50,795 nucleotides of DNA from Alphaproteobacteria bacterium (GCA_030431335.1 JAUIJH010000020.1:1-50795), one strand, 5' to 3'; counted from the stretch's first letter, positions 1 through 8,917 are shown. The notes: a model not told the origin generated them from the sequence alone. Program-made: numbers and translations.

Positions 1-684
1 GACGTCGTCGCCCATGCGCTGGGGCTTGCCCTGCGGGTCGCTGTACTCGGCCGGCAGGCAATAGTTGCCCTGGTAGCCGGCCGCGCGCAGCGCCGCAACG
101 CCCTCGGCCCATGAGAAGCCGCCGTGGCGGTGGGTGGACCATTTCACCGCAAAGACGGCCTCGTCCTCCGGGTTGGTGACGCGGGCGTGGTAGGCGCTCT
201 TGAAGTTGACCAGGCTGCCCAGGCGGCCCTTGAGGATGTCGACGGCGAGTGCCACCGGCTCCCCGTCGACCGAGCAGTGCGCGAAGCGGCCGTAGTGGTT
301 CTGCACGCCGATGGCGACGTTGTGGCGCTCCAGCGCCGGCACCAGGGTGTCGAGGTGGCGGCGCAGCTTGTCCACCGAGCCGTGATAGCCGAGCGCCATG
401 TCGATCGGCGCCATGATGCGGATGAGCGGCACGCCCGCATCGCCGCATGCGGCAATGGTCGCCTCGTCCGCCGTGCTCGCGATGCTCAAGATGTCGAGGC
501 CGCGCTCGGACAGGACGCGGGCGGCCTCCTTGAGGCCGGTGGCGGCGGTCTCGGGCGCCACCTGATAGCCGGGGCGCACGGCGAGCTCGACGCCGTCGAG
601 GCCCAGCGCGGCGAGCTTGTCGGCCAGTTGCGGCAGCGGGTCGGTCCAGGGTTTGGTGAAGACCGAAATCTTGGAGGCGGGCAA
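1..684 (-). CDS. Sugar phosphate isomerase/epimerase (xylose isomerase-like TIM barrel), partial
   Basis: The frame runs off the left edge, so the C-terminus is missing; 228 codons are present. The translation has the alternating strand/helix pattern of the AP-endonuclease-2/xylose isomerase-like family, with segments such as LGLDGVELAVRPGY near the start and VAIGVQNHYGRF in the middle. No ATG is available. TTG at 684 is chosen because an AAAGG box lies 8 bases upstream and the preceding permease stops only 26 bases away. It is the last visible gene of the leftward sugar ABC operon, so it probably isomerises or epimerises the imported sugar or its derivative. Substrate cannot be told from sequence. 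Confidence 0.8.
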   Translation of the reverse strand, partial: MPASKISVFTKPWTDPLPQLADKLAALGLDGVELAVRPGYQVAPETAATGLKEAARVLSERGLDILSIASTADEATIAACGDAGVPLIRIMAPIDMALGYHGSVDKLRRHLDTLVPALERHNVAIGVQNHYGRFAHCSVDGEPVALAVDILKGRLGSLVNFKSAYHARVTNPEDEAVFAVKWSTHRHGGFSWAEGVAALRAAGYQGNYCLPAEYSDPQGKPQRMGDDV

Positions 685-710
685 GGAGGCAGCCTTTCGT
701 TGTGGGGGTG

Positions 711-1565
711 TCAGCCCTTGAGGCCGGTGGTCGCGATGCCGTCGATCAGGCGCCGCTGGAAGAAGGCGAAGACGATGAACAGAGGCACCAGCGACAGGAG
801 CGACATGGCCAGCAGCGGACCCCAGGAGGAGGCGCCCTTGGAGGCCATCATCAGGCGCAGCCCCTGCGGCACGGTGTAAAGGTCCATCGAGGTGAGGTAG
901 ACGAGCGGCGACAGGAAGTCCTCGTACGTCCAGATGAACGAGAACACCGCCGTGGTGATCAGCGCGGGCGTCAGGAGCGGCAGGATCACCGACCAGTAGA
1001 TGCGGAAGGGGCCGGCCCCGTCGACGGTCGCCGCCTCGTCCAGTTCGCGCGGGATGCCGCGGATGAACTGGATCATCAGGAAGATGAAGAACGCGTCGAC
1101 GGCGAGGAATTTGGGCACCACCAGGGGCAGGAAGGTGTTGACCCAGCCCAGGCCATAGAACAGCGCGTATTGCGGGATCAGCGTCGCGTGCAGCGGCAGC
1201 ATGATCGTCATCATCATCAGCGCGAACAGCGTGCGCTTGAAGGCGAAGTTGAGCCGCGCGAACGCATAGGCGACGAGGCTGCATGCGAGCACGTTGCCGA
1301 CCACCGCGAGCCCGGCGATGATGAAGGAATTGATGAAGAAGGTGCTGAAGGGCAGTGCCGCGCCGCGCCAGCCGTCCACGTAGTTTTCCGGGCGGATCTC
1401 CTTCGGCCACAGGCTGAGGTCGGAGAAGATGAGGTTGGCCGGCTTCAGCGAGCTGCTGGCGAGCCACAGGAGCGGATAGACCATCAGCAGCGCCCCCGCG
1501 AGCAGGAACGCATGCAGGAGGATGCGGTTGGGGCGGGCGCGTGTCTTGCGGGCTGCTGCGCTCAT
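711..1565 (-). CDS. Carbohydrate ABC transporter permease (MalG/UgpE type)
   Basis: A 284-residue inner-membrane protein with about six hydrophobic segments, the first near residues 15-35. The ATPase-contact (EAA) loop is visible as ELDEAATVDGAG followed by the ILPLLTPAL segment, typical of CUT1 sugar permeases. It follows the partner permease with a 9-base gap and precedes the isomerase by 26 bases, so one transcript is likely. It should form the membrane channel with the permease at 1575-2540. The ATPase of the system is probably the one encoded at 6691-7767 on the other strand. Confidence 0.93.
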   Translation of the reverse strand: MSAAARKTRARPNRILLHAFLLAGALLMVYPLLWLASSSLKPANLIFSDLSLWPKEIRPENYVDGWRGAALPFSTFFINSFIIAGLAVVGNVLACSLVAYAFARLNFAFKRTLFALMMMTIMLPLHATLIPQYALFYGLGWVNTFLPLVVPKFLAVDAFFIFLMIQFIRGIPRELDEAATVDGAGPFRIYWSVILPLLTPALITTAVFSFIWTYEDFLSPLVYLTSMDLYTVPQGLRLMMASKGASSWGPLLAMSLLSLVPLFIVFAFFQRRLIDGIATTGLKG

Positions 1566-1574
1566 CGTCGCCTC

Positions 1575-2540
1575 CTAGCGCTGGTCGCCGTAGTGGACCC
1601 AGTAGCGGGCCGAAAAGAACGAGATGGCGGTGACGACCGCGATGATCGCGACCAGCACCCAGGCCATCGCCGAGGCATAGCCCATCTGGAAGTTGGTGAA
1701 CGCCTGCTCGTAGAGATAGAGCGTGTAGAACAGCGTCGAATCGGCCGGGCCGCCGGTGCCGTTGGACACGATGTAGGCCGGCGTGAACGCCTGGAATGCG
1801 CCGATGGTCTGCATCACGAAGTTGAAGAAGATGATCGGCGTCAGCAGCGGCAGCGTGACGGCGAAGAACTTGCGCACCGGCGTCGCGCCGTCCACCTCGG
1901 CCGCGTCGTAGACGTCCTGCGGGATCTGCTTGAGGCCGGCGAGGAAGATCACCATCGGCGAGCCGAACTGCCATACCGCGAGGGCGACGAGGGTATAGAG
2001 CGCGTAGTCGGGGCTGGTGATCCAGCTCGGCCCGCTGATACCGAACTTCAGCAGGAACTGGTTGATCACGCCGTCGTAGGAGAACACCTGGCGCCACATG
2101 ATGGCGACGGCGACGCTGCCCCCCAGCAGCGAGGGCAGGTAGTAGATCGAGCGGTAGAAGCCGAGCCCCTTGAGGCCGCGGTTGAGCAGCATCGCGATGG
2201 CGAGCGCGAAGGCGAGCTTCAGGGGCACGGACAGGAAGACGTAGGTGAAGGTCACCTTCAGCGCCTGGAAGTAACGCCGGTCTTCGCTGAACATCTTGAC
2301 GTAGTTCTGGCCGCCGATCCATTCGGGCGCCGTGAACATGTCGTAGTCGGTCAAGGACAGGTAGAACGACGCCAGGATCGGCCCCAGCGTCAGGCACACC
2401 ATGCCGATGATCCAGGGCGCGAGGAAGACGAACGCGGCCTTGTTCTGCCGGGCGTTGAGCCCGACCTTGCGGCGGCCCGCGGGGGGGCGGGCCCGGGGGG
2501 CCGTGGGCGCGCTGGTGATCGTCACGTTGACCTCGGTCAT
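1575..2540 (-). CDS. Carbohydrate ABC transporter permease (MalF/UgpA type)
   Basis: A 321-residue membrane protein with a basic N-terminal tail of about 30 residues, then six predicted membrane helices starting near residue 33 (AAFVFLAPWIIGM). The EAA loop reads DVYDAAEVDGATP followed by LPLLTPII, as in CUT1 permeases. The ATG at 2540 is the first in frame. It sits downstream of the binding protein gene, separated by 46 bases that hold a strong stem-loop (2552-2577). Expected partner of the permease at 711-1565. Confidence 0.93.
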   Translation of the reverse strand: MTEVNVTITSAPTAPRARPPAGRRKVGLNARQNKAAFVFLAPWIIGMVCLTLGPILASFYLSLTDYDMFTAPEWIGGQNYVKMFSEDRRYFQALKVTFTYVFLSVPLKLAFALAIAMLLNRGLKGLGFYRSIYYLPSLLGGSVAVAIMWRQVFSYDGVINQFLLKFGISGPSWITSPDYALYTLVALAVWQFGSPMVIFLAGLKQIPQDVYDAAEVDGATPVRKFFAVTLPLLTPIIFFNFVMQTIGAFQAFTPAYIVSNGTGGPADSTLFYTLYLYEQAFTNFQMGYASAMAWVLVAIIAVVTAISFFSARYWVHYGDQR

Positions 2541-2551
2541 GGTTGCCAGGG

Positions 2552-2577
2552 TCGCCCGCCGGAGAGCCGGCGGGCGA
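2552..2577 (-). promoter_or_regulatory. Intercistronic stem-loop after the binding-protein gene
   Basis: Perfect 11-bp arms (2552-2562 and 2567-2577) enclose a four-base AGAG loop. It lies between the stop of the binding protein (2587) and the start of the first permease (2540). There is no T-run, so a full terminator is less likely than a 3'-end stabiliser or partial attenuator that keeps binding protein levels above permease levels, as known for other ABC operons. The function is inferred. Confidence 0.6.
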
Positions 2578-2586
2578 TGCCGATTG

Positions 2587-3882
2587 TCAAAGCCGGGCGC
2601 TGACTTCGCCGATGAACTGATCGGCCGCTTCCTTCGGCGTGAGCTGGCCGAAGGCGACGCCCTCGTTGGCGCGGCCCAGCATCCCCGACATGCCCGGCAC
2701 GCCCGGATAGCGCGGCTTGGCCGGATTCTTCTGCAAGAGGTTGAGATATTCGATGATCTTGCGGTCGGCCTCGCTGCCGGTCTGGGCCAGCTCGTCGCGC
2801 AGGATGCCCGAGCACGGGATCATGCCGCTGCCTTCATAGAAGACGCGCGCGCCCTCCGGGTCGAAGTGCATGAAGTGGATGATGTCGATGATCTGCTCGT
2901 GATAGGGCGACTTCGCCGACACGGAGGTGGAGTTGCCGGCGTAGCTGTAGTGCCGCTGCTCCATCTCGCCGCCCTCGAAGCCGTTGGGCATCAGGTGCAG
3001 GACGAGCGGATCCTGCAACAGCGACTGGTAGCCGACGAAGCTGTCGGTGAGGGTGATCGCCATCGCGGTGCGGCCCGCGACGATGCCGGCCGTGGAGGGA
3101 TCGTCGTTGGAGGACAGGGCCTGCACGTCGCCCGGCGGGACCGCGCCCGCCTCGCGCATCGATTTCCAATAGGCGAACCAGGCTTCCATGTCCTCCGGCT
3201 CGAAGCCGAGGCGGTGGTCCGGGGTGAACATCGACTTGCCGCGGCCGCGCAGGAAGATGTCGCACGGAATGTAGTTGCCGCCGGCGTCCTCCACGCCCCA
3301 GAAGCGCGGGCCCAGGTCCTTGCCGAGCTTGGCGCTGACCTCGCGCAGCTCCTCCCAGGTCCACATCTCGGCCGGGATCGGGATGCCGGCCTTGTCGAAG
3401 GAGGCCTGGTTCATGAAGATCGCCGGCGCGATCGCGTCGTTGGGGATGGCGTACTGCTTGCCGTCGAACTTGGCCGCGTTGACGGCGCTTCCCAGGTAGC
3501 TGGTCAGGTCCAGCGGGTCGGGGATGTACTGGTCGAGCGGCATCGACACGTCGCGCCGCGCGTATTCGGCCAGAAGGTCGACGTTGACGCTGAACATGTC
3601 CGGCGCGTTGCCGCCGGCGGTCTCGGTGGCGATCTTGTCGGTGAAGGCGCGGAAGTTGGTGAATTCCGGCACGATCTCGACGTCGGGGTGCTTGTCCGAA
3701 TAGAGCTTCAGCACCGCGAGCGTCTGGGTGAGCTGCTCCTGCGATTCCACGTAGCCCGCGAAACGCACACGCGCGGTCTGCTGCGCGAAGGCACGCGTCA
3801 GCGACGAACCCGCGAGCGCCGTGCCTCCCAAAATTGCCGCGCTGTAACGCAATGCGTCGCGCCGGCTCACACCATTGGCCAT
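2587..3882 (-). CDS. Sugar ABC transporter substrate-binding protein (family 1), Tat-type signal
   Basis: The start at 3882 is set by a strong AAGGAGG box 7-8 bases upstream; an upstream in-frame ATG at 3981 has no such site and overlaps the promoter. The 431-residue product begins MANGVSRRDALRYSAAILGG, a twin-arginine signal (SRRDAL) followed by a hydrophobic stretch ending near AFAQQ. The rest fits the UgpB/MalE-like family 1 solute-binding fold, including an AYVES...LYSDKHPDVEIVPEF-like early region. It delivers the sugar to the permeases encoded downstream (1575-2540 and 711-1565). It is divergent from the LacI gene. Confidence 0.92.
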   Translation of the reverse strand: MANGVSRRDALRYSAAILGGTALAGSSLTRAFAQQTARVRFAGYVESQEQLTQTLAVLKLYSDKHPDVEIVPEFTNFRAFTDKIATETAGGNAPDMFSVNVDLLAEYARRDVSMPLDQYIPDPLDLTSYLGSAVNAAKFDGKQYAIPNDAIAPAIFMNQASFDKAGIPIPAEMWTWEELREVSAKLGKDLGPRFWGVEDAGGNYIPCDIFLRGRGKSMFTPDHRLGFEPEDMEAWFAYWKSMREAGAVPPGDVQALSSNDDPSTAGIVAGRTAMAITLTDSFVGYQSLLQDPLVLHLMPNGFEGGEMEQRHYSYAGNSTSVSAKSPYHEQIIDIIHFMHFDPEGARVFYEGSGMIPCSGILRDELAQTGSEADRKIIEYLNLLQKNPAKPRYPGVPGMSGMLGRANEGVAFGQLTPKEAADQFIGEVSARL

Positions 3883-3945
3883 GCCGTTTCCTCCTTGTTT
3901 GGTGCCGCGATTTTCCGCGGTCTGTCGATCTATCATTCGATCTAT

Positions 3946-3961
3946 GGTGTATCGTAACACC
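3946..3961. promoter_or_regulatory. Candidate LacI-family operator
   Basis: A 16-bp imperfect palindrome, GGTGTATCGTAACACC, with arms GGTGT/ACACC and a central CG step, the hallmark of LacI-family operators. It covers the -10 element of the leftward promoter for the binding-protein operon, so a bound repressor would block that promoter. The LacI gene lies 150 bases away. No footprint data; inferred from position and symmetry. Confidence 0.55.
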
Positions 3962-3981
3962 AACTGATCGCCAGGCGTCAA
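3951..3981 (-). promoter_or_regulatory. Leftward sigma70-type promoter of the sugar ABC operon
   Basis: On the minus strand TTGACG (3981-3976) and TACGAT (3956-3951) are spaced by 19 bases (18 if TTACGA is taken). The distance to the chosen ATG at 3882 is about 70 bases. The -10 lies inside the candidate operator at 3946-3961. Confidence 0.5.
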
Positions 3982-4031
3982 TAGGGAGAAACTAATTTAA
4001 ATATTTGTAGATATCACGGAAATTCTGGCGT

Positions 4032-4060
4032 TTGACAGGTGTATTCATCCCGCCTATCAA
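4032..4060 (+). promoter_or_regulatory. Rightward sigma70-type promoter of the lacI operon
   Basis: TTGACA (4032-4037) and TATCAA (4055-4060) are separated by exactly 17 bases, about 50 bases before the GTG start of the LacI-family gene. A GGTGTAT heptamer directly after the -35 repeats the left half of the operator at 3946, hinting at autoregulation, but no second half is visible. Confidence 0.6.
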
Positions 4061-4110
4061 TTGGCCGATAAATCGATGCACCAAAATCGGCAACCAAAAG
4101 CGACAGGTCC

Positions 4111-5172
4111 GTGGCCGGCATTCACGACGTGGCAAAAATGGCGGGAGTCTCGGCGAGCACCGTCTCGAACGTGATCAACGGTCGCGCCGGGAAGATGCGC
4201 GCCGAAACGCGCCAGCGCGTGCTGGAGGCCATCGAGGCGCTGAAGTTCACGCCCAACAGCGCCGCCCGGCAGCTGAAATCGGGGCACAACACCACCATCG
4301 GGCTCATCATCCCATCGGTCGCCAACCCGTTCTGGGGCGCCATCGCGCACCAGATCGAGCAGGCCACCCGCAAGCGCGGCTACCGGCTCCTGATCTGCAA
4401 CGCCGAACGCGATCCGGAGGTGGAGCAGAGCTACGCGGAGACCCTCATCGGCTCGGGCGTGATGGGCGTCATCCTCGGCTCCTCGCCGCTCAATTTCGAC
4501 CACCTGAAGGACCTCATCGCCCGCGGCCTGCAGGTTGCCGCCTTCGACCAGCGCGCGCGCGAAAGCGGCAGCGGCGTCGCCTGCAGCGTCAGCGTCGACC
4601 AGGAGCTCGGCGGGCTCCTGTCGGCGCAGCACCTCATCGGCCATGGCCACCGGCGCATCGGCATCCTCACCGGCCCGGTGCGCACCAACAGCCGCATCGG
4701 GCGCGTGGAGGGGGTGAGGATCGCCCACGCCAGGGCCGGCATTCCCTTCGACGAGAGCCTGCTGTGGCAGGGCGGCGGGGTCTCCGGATTCGGCGACATG
4801 CAGGGCGCCGAGCTGGGGCGCATCGGCGTGCGCGAGCTGTTGAGCAGGGAAAACCCGCCGTCGGCCATCGTCTGCGGCAACGACATGTTCGCCATCGGCG
4901 CCTACGCCGGCGCCCGCGACCTCGGCGTTTCCATTCCGGAGGAGCTTTCCATCGTCGGGTTCGACGATATCGCGCTTTCCGAGCTGGTGTTTCCGCCCCT
5001 CACCACGATCCGCCAGCCCACCGCGGCGATGGCCGAGATGGTCGTGGACCTCCTGATCCACTGCCTCGAGGAGGTCGGGGCGCCGCGCGAGGACAATTTC
5101 GTCAACATACGGCCCCAGCTCATCGTAAGGGGCTCGACGGGGCCGGCACGTCGCCGGCCCAACAGGGAGTGA
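4111..5172 (+). CDS. LacI-family transcriptional regulator
   Basis: A 353-residue protein starting at GTG. Residues 1-57 are a canonical LacI HTH plus hinge (IHDVAKMAGVSASTVSNVIN ... AARQLKSG), followed by a periplasmic-binding-protein-like sensor domain (IGLIIPSVANPFW; later VDQELGGLLSAQHLIGHGHRRIG and IVGFDDIALSELVFPPLTTI). It probably binds the sugar, or a derivative of it, that the neighbouring transporter imports and represses both arms of the divergent locus. It is followed after 2 bases by a short-chain dehydrogenase, so it heads its own operon (4111-7767). Confidence 0.95.
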   Translation: MAGIHDVAKMAGVSASTVSNVINGRAGKMRAETRQRVLEAIEALKFTPNSAARQLKSGHNTTIGLIIPSVANPFWGAIAHQIEQATRKRGYRLLICNAERDPEVEQSYAETLIGSGVMGVILGSSPLNFDHLKDLIARGLQVAAFDQRARESGSGVACSVSVDQELGGLLSAQHLIGHGHRRIGILTGPVRTNSRIGRVEGVRIAHARAGIPFDESLLWQGGGVSGFGDMQGAELGRIGVRELLSRENPPSAIVCGNDMFAIGAYAGARDLGVSIPEELSIVGFDDIALSELVFPPLTTIRQPTAAMAEMVVDLLIHCLEEVGAPREDNFVNIRPQLIVRGSTGPARRRPNRE

Positions 5173-5174
5173 CC

Positions 5175-5900
5175 ATGACCGAAACGCTTGACGGCACCAC
5201 CGTCCTCATCGCCGGCGCCGGGAGCGGCATGGGCCGCGCCACAGCCATTGCCGCCGCCAAGGCCGGCGCCGCGACGATCCTCCTGGGCCGCACGCGCCCC
5301 GGCCTGGACGCCACCGCCGAGGCGGTGCGCGAGGCGACCGGCACCGCGCCGCAGGTCGTCGTCGCCGATGCGGGCGATGTGGCCGCGCTCGATGCTGCGC
5401 TCGCCGCCGTCGACCTCGCGGGCGTCGATGCGCTCGTCAACTCGGTCGGCACCAACATCAAGGAGCGCGCGTTCGACAAGCTGACGCCCGAGAGCTGGAG
5501 GGGGATGATCGATTCGAACCTCAACGCCGCCTTCAACCTCGCACGGGCGCTGGTGCCCCCCATGCGTGCCCGAGGCAACGGCCTCATCATCAACATTTCC
5601 TCGATCTCGGCGCGCAAGCCCGACGTTTCGGGCGCGGCCTACCAGGCGTCCAAGGCCGGCGTGGTCGCGCTGACCCACGCCCTCGCCGAGGAGGAGTGGG
5701 CGAACGGGATCCGCGCCACGGCGATTCTGCCGGGCCTGACCGACACGCCGCTGATCGACCGCCGCCCCGTCAAGGTCTCGCCCGAAGCGCGCGCCAAGGC
5801 GCTGCAGCCCGACGACGTGGCGGCCGCGTGCCTGTTCGTGCTCACCCTGACGGCGCGCGCCCACATCCCCGAACTTCACATAATGCCGAGCCAGCGCTGA
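5175..5900 (+). CDS. Short-chain dehydrogenase/reductase (SDR)
   Basis: A 241-residue protein whose ATG lies two bases after the lacI stop, so translation is probably coupled. The cofactor motif GAGSGMG (residues 14-20), the NSVG-type loop (NNAG position) and the catalytic Ser-Tyr-Lys set (ISSISARKPDVSGAAYQASK) are present. Family members oxidise or reduce sugar or polyol hydroxyls with NAD(P). The C-terminus ends HIPELHIMPSQR, the usual substrate-lid end. The substrate is unknown; the context suggests a step in use of the imported sugar. Confidence 0.92.
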   Translation: MTETLDGTTVLIAGAGSGMGRATAIAAAKAGAATILLGRTRPGLDATAEAVREATGTAPQVVVADAGDVAALDAALAAVDLAGVDALVNSVGTNIKERAFDKLTPESWRGMIDSNLNAAFNLARALVPPMRARGNGLIINISSISARKPDVSGAAYQASKAGVVALTHALAEEEWANGIRATAILPGLTDTPLIDRRPVKVSPEARAKALQPDDVAAACLFVLTLTARAHIPELHIMPSQR

Positions 5901-5923
5901 CAAGCTGGCCGAGAGGAAACGCT

Positions 5924-6664
5924 ATGGAATTCGAAGGCAAAGTCGTGCTCGTCACCGGCGGCGCGTCGGGCATCGGCGGGGCGGCAACGCGCGCCTTCGC
6001 CAGTGCCGGCGCCAAGGTGGCCTTCACCTACCTCACCAGCGAGGACGAGGCGCGGGCGATCGAGGCGGAAAACCCCGGCACGCTCGGCCTCAAGGCCGAT
6101 GCCAGCGATGCCGCCGCAATGGCCGAAATCGTCGCCCGCACCGAGGCCGAGCTCGGGCCCATCGACGTGCTGTTCGCCAACGCCGGCGGGCTCATCAAGC
6201 GTGCCCGCTGCGTCGATTCCTCGCTGGAGCTGTGGCGCGAGGCGTTCGAGATCAACGTCTTCAGCGCCTTCCTCGCCGCCCAGGCGGCGCTGCGCGTCAT
6301 GGAGCCGCGCGGCTCGGGCGCCATCGTGCTGATGTCCTCGCTCGCCGCCTATGACGGCGGCGGCCACGGCGCCTCCCACTACGCGGCCAGCAAGGGCGCG
6401 GTGACGACGCTGGTGCGCTCGCTCGCCAAGGAGGTCGGGCCGCTCGGCATCCGCGTGAACGGCGTCGCCCCGGGCCTCATCGGCACCCGCTTCCACGACA
6501 TCTTCAACACGCCGGAAGGGCGCGCCAACGCGGTGAAGAACACGCCGCTGCGCCGCGAGGGGACGCCGCAGGACGTGGCCGACACCGTTCTCTACCTCGC
6601 CTCCGCGCGCGCCGCCTTCGTCACCGGCGAGGTGGTGCAGATCAACGGCGGAACGGGCTTCTGA
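5924..6664 (+). CDS. Short-chain dehydrogenase/reductase (SDR), glucose/ribitol dehydrogenase-like
   Basis: A 246-residue SDR starting at ATG 5924 after a GAGAGGAAAC ribosome site. The cofactor site TGGASGIG (residues 11-18), the FANAGG loop, and the Ser-Tyr-Lys set (MSSLAAYDGGGHGASHYAASK) are intact, and it ends with the classic FVTGEVVQINGGTGF. It is the second SDR in the lacI operon; together the two could interconvert keto and hydroxy forms of the same compound. The exact substrate cannot be read from sequence. Confidence 0.92.
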   Translation: MEFEGKVVLVTGGASGIGGAATRAFASAGAKVAFTYLTSEDEARAIEAENPGTLGLKADASDAAAMAEIVARTEAELGPIDVLFANAGGLIKRARCVDSSLELWREAFEINVFSAFLAAQAALRVMEPRGSGAIVLMSSLAAYDGGGHGASHYAASKGAVTTLVRSLAKEVGPLGIRVNGVAPGLIGTRFHDIFNTPEGRANAVKNTPLRREGTPQDVADTVLYLASARAAFVTGEVVQINGGTGF

Positions 6665-6690
6665 TGGCCGGCGCAAGGGAGGACTGAACG

Positions 6691-7767
6691 ATGGCATCGG
6701 TCGAACTCAGCGGCGTGACCAAGGCCTTCGGCGACGTGGAGGTGATCCACGGCATCGACCTGGCCGTGAAGGACGGCGAATTCGTCGCCCTCGTCGGCCC
6801 GTCCGGCTGCGGCAAGTCCACGCTGCTGCGGATCATCGCCGGCCTGGAGGACGCCAGCGACGGCGACGTGATGATCGGCGAGCGGGTGGTCACCGAACTC
6901 ACCTCGCGCCAGCGCAACGTGGCCATGGTGTTCCAGAGCTACGCGCTCTACCCGCACATGACGGTGCGCAACAACATGGCCTTCAACCTGAAGCTCTCCG
7001 GCGATTCCCGCGCCGAGATCAAGCGCAAGGTGGAGGAGGCAGCCCGTCTCCTGGAGCTGACGGACCTCCTCCACCGCCGGCCCTTCCAGCTCTCCGGCGG
7101 CCAGCGCCAGCGCGTCGCCATGGGCCGTGCCATCGTGCGCGACCCGGCCGTCTTCCTGTTCGACGAGCCGCTGTCCAATCTCGACGCCAAGCTGCGCGTC
7201 CAGATGCGCGGCGAGATCAAGGCGCTGCACCAGAAGGTGAAAACCACCTCGATCTATGTGACGCACGACCAGATCGAGGCCATGACGCTGGCCGACCGGG
7301 TGGTGGTCTTGAACGGCGGGCGCATCGAGCAGCAGGGCAGCCCCATCGAACTCTACCGCAACCCGCAGAACCTCTTCGTCGCCGGCTTCATCGGCTCGCC
7401 GGCCATGAACTTCATCGACGCGGAGATCGACGCCGGCGGCGACGGTCCGGTGGGGCGGCTCGGCGGCGGCGAGGCGATCCGGCTCGACCCGGCCCTGGCG
7501 CTGGAACCCGGCCGGCGCGTCACCCTGGGGCTGCGCCCGGAGCATCTGGGCGAGGCGGGCGGCGACGAGCTGCACGGGGTCGTCGAGCTGGTGGAGCCGA
7601 CCGGGGCGCAGACGCAGGTGACCTTCGACCTCGTCGGCCATCGCTCCATCGCCGTACTCGACGGCAACTATGACGGCGCGCCGGGCGACCGGCTGACCGC
7701 CCGCATCACCCCCCAATCGATCCACGTCTTCGATCGCGACAGCGGACAACGCATCGCGCGCCGCTAG
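6691..7767 (+). CDS. Sugar ABC transporter ATP-binding protein (UgpC/MsmK type)
   Basis: A 358-residue CUT1-type ATPase. Walker [10 protein letters not shown] is at 36-44, the signature LSGGQ at 134-138 and Walker B VFLFDEP at about 154-160, with the H-loop in [12 protein letters not shown]-terminal MalK-like regulatory domain (about 235-358, including TLGLRPEHL) follows. The leftward sugar operon across the divergent promoter encodes no ATPase, so this is its likely energy subunit, placed at the end of the regulator operon. Confidence 0.95.
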   Translation: MASVELSGVTKAFGDVEVIHGIDLAVKDGEFVALVGPSGCGKSTLLRIIAGLEDASDGDVMIGERVVTELTSRQRNVAMVFQSYALYPHMTVRNNMAFNLKLSGDSRAEIKRKVEEAARLLELTDLLHRRPFQLSGGQRQRVAMGRAIVRDPAVFLFDEPLSNLDAKLRVQMRGEIKALHQKVKTTSIYVTHDQIEAMTLADRVVVLNGGRIEQQGSPIELYRNPQNLFVAGFIGSPAMNFIDAEIDAGGDGPVGRLGGGEAIRLDPALALEPGRRVTLGLRPEHLGEAGGDELHGVVELVEPTGAQTQVTFDLVGHRSIAVLDGNYDGAPGDRLTARITPQSIHVFDRDSGQRIARR

Positions 7768-7870
7768 AGCATCCCGCGCCCCGATGGGCGGATTGGATGC
7801 TCTATCAGATTGATTTTAAGCAGCTTTTCCCGCCCGGTTGACACCAGCCGGGCGGGAACTGCTCCAGAGC
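7766..7870. repeat. Compound palindromic intergenic element
   Basis: Two nested or adjacent hairpins. Arms AGAGCATCC (7766-7774, starting inside the stop codon of the ATPase gene) and GGATGCTCT (7795-7803) pair perfectly. A second perfect 10-bp stem (7828-7837 with 7848-7857) has a 10-base loop, and a GCTCCAGAGC tail follows. It may terminate the upstream operon, and the layout resembles dispersed palindromes found after genes in rhizobial-type genomes. A related layout occurs at 32589-32687. Confidence 0.6.
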
Positions 7871-7887
7871 GCTACGAGGAAACGCCG

Positions 7888-8907
7888 ATGAGCGACCCGA
7901 CCAACCGGCCCACCGTGGCCATCCTTTTGACGCCCCAGATGCGCAAGCAGCTCATCCCGCCGGATGCCGAGGCGCGGCTTGCCGATGCGGCGACCGTCGT
8001 CGCGCCCGGCCCGGACGAGCTGGCACCGGAGGCGCTCGACCGCCTCGTCGGCGGCGCCTCGGCGGCCATCACCGGCTGGGGGACGCCGACGCTGGACGCC
8101 GCGCTCCTGAGCGCCCATCCGGACCTGCGCCTCGTTGCGCATGCGGCGGGCAGCGTGCGCAGGCTGGTGCCGCTGGAGGAGATCGAGACGGGCCGTATCG
8201 AGGTGACGCACGCCGCCATCCACATCGGCGAGGCCGTGGCCGAGTTCGTGATGGCGCAGATCTTCACGTGGCTGCGCCAGCCGCTGGCGCTGGACGAGGG
8301 GATGCGTCAGCGCGAACCCTGGCTCGCCCTGCGCTCGCGGCTCCTGGGCCGGCTGCTCGGCGACCAGGCCGTGGGGCTGGTCGGGGCGGGCTATATCGGG
8401 CGGATGCTGATCCGCCAGTTCCAGGCGTTCGATGCGCGCGTATCGGTCTACGACCCCTATATGCGGCCCGAGCAGGCCGAGCAGCTCGGGATTGCGCTGG
8501 TGGACCTCGATACGCTGCTCGCCGAAAGCGACATCGTCTCGCTGCACGTGCCGTCGCTGCCCGAAACGCGCCACATGATCGGTGCGGCCGAGCTTGCCCG
8601 CATCAAGGACGGGGCGCTCCTCATCAACACCGCCCGCGGCGCGATCGTCGACGAGGCGGCCCTGATCGCCGAACTCGGCAAGAAGCGCTTCACGGCCGCG
8701 CTCGACGTCTACGAGACCGAGCCCCTGCCCGACGACAGCCCGCTGCGCGACCTCGGCAACGCCATCGTGTCGCCACACGCGGCCGGCCACACGCACGAGA
8801 CCTATCACCGCCAGGGCGCCAATGCCGTCGACGAGGTGCTGCGCTTCCTGAAGGACGAGCCGCGGCGCCATCGCGTGACGACGGCCATGCTCGCCACCAT
8901 GGCCTGA
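7888..8907 (+). CDS. D-isomer-specific 2-hydroxyacid dehydrogenase
   Basis: A 339-residue protein. ATG 7888 follows a GAGGAAAC ribosome site; an in-frame ATG at 7810 would place the start inside the palindrome. The NAD site GAGYIG is at 166-171, and the catalytic Arg (NTARGAIVDE), Glu (DVYETEPLP) and His (SPHAAGHTHE) are all visible in order. The family reduces 2-keto acids to D-2-hydroxyacids, or the reverse, in the cytoplasm. It is separated from the sugar operon by a terminator-like element, so it is probably transcribed alone. Confidence 0.92.
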   Translation: MSDPTNRPTVAILLTPQMRKQLIPPDAEARLADAATVVAPGPDELAPEALDRLVGGASAAITGWGTPTLDAALLSAHPDLRLVAHAAGSVRRLVPLEEIETGRIEVTHAAIHIGEAVAEFVMAQIFTWLRQPLALDEGMRQREPWLALRSRLLGRLLGDQAVGLVGAGYIGRMLIRQFQAFDARVSVYDPYMRPEQAEQLGIALVDLDTLLAESDIVSLHVPSLPETRHMIGAAELARIKDGALLINTARGAIVDEAALIAELGKKRFTAALDVYETEPLPDDSPLRDLGNAIVSPHAAGHTHETYHRQGANAVDEVLRFLKDEPRRHRVTTAMLATMA

Positions 8908-8917
8908 CCCTGAAATT

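Noticed and set aside
702..2603. A 633-codon rightward frame opposite the two sugar permeases.
   Set aside because: Charged, repetitive composition; permease EAA loops on the other strand are unmistakable.
3883..3981. Upstream start at 3981 for the sugar-binding protein.
   Set aside because: It would remove the promoter and lacks a ribosome site; the start at 3882 has AAGGAGG and gives a proper Tat signal.
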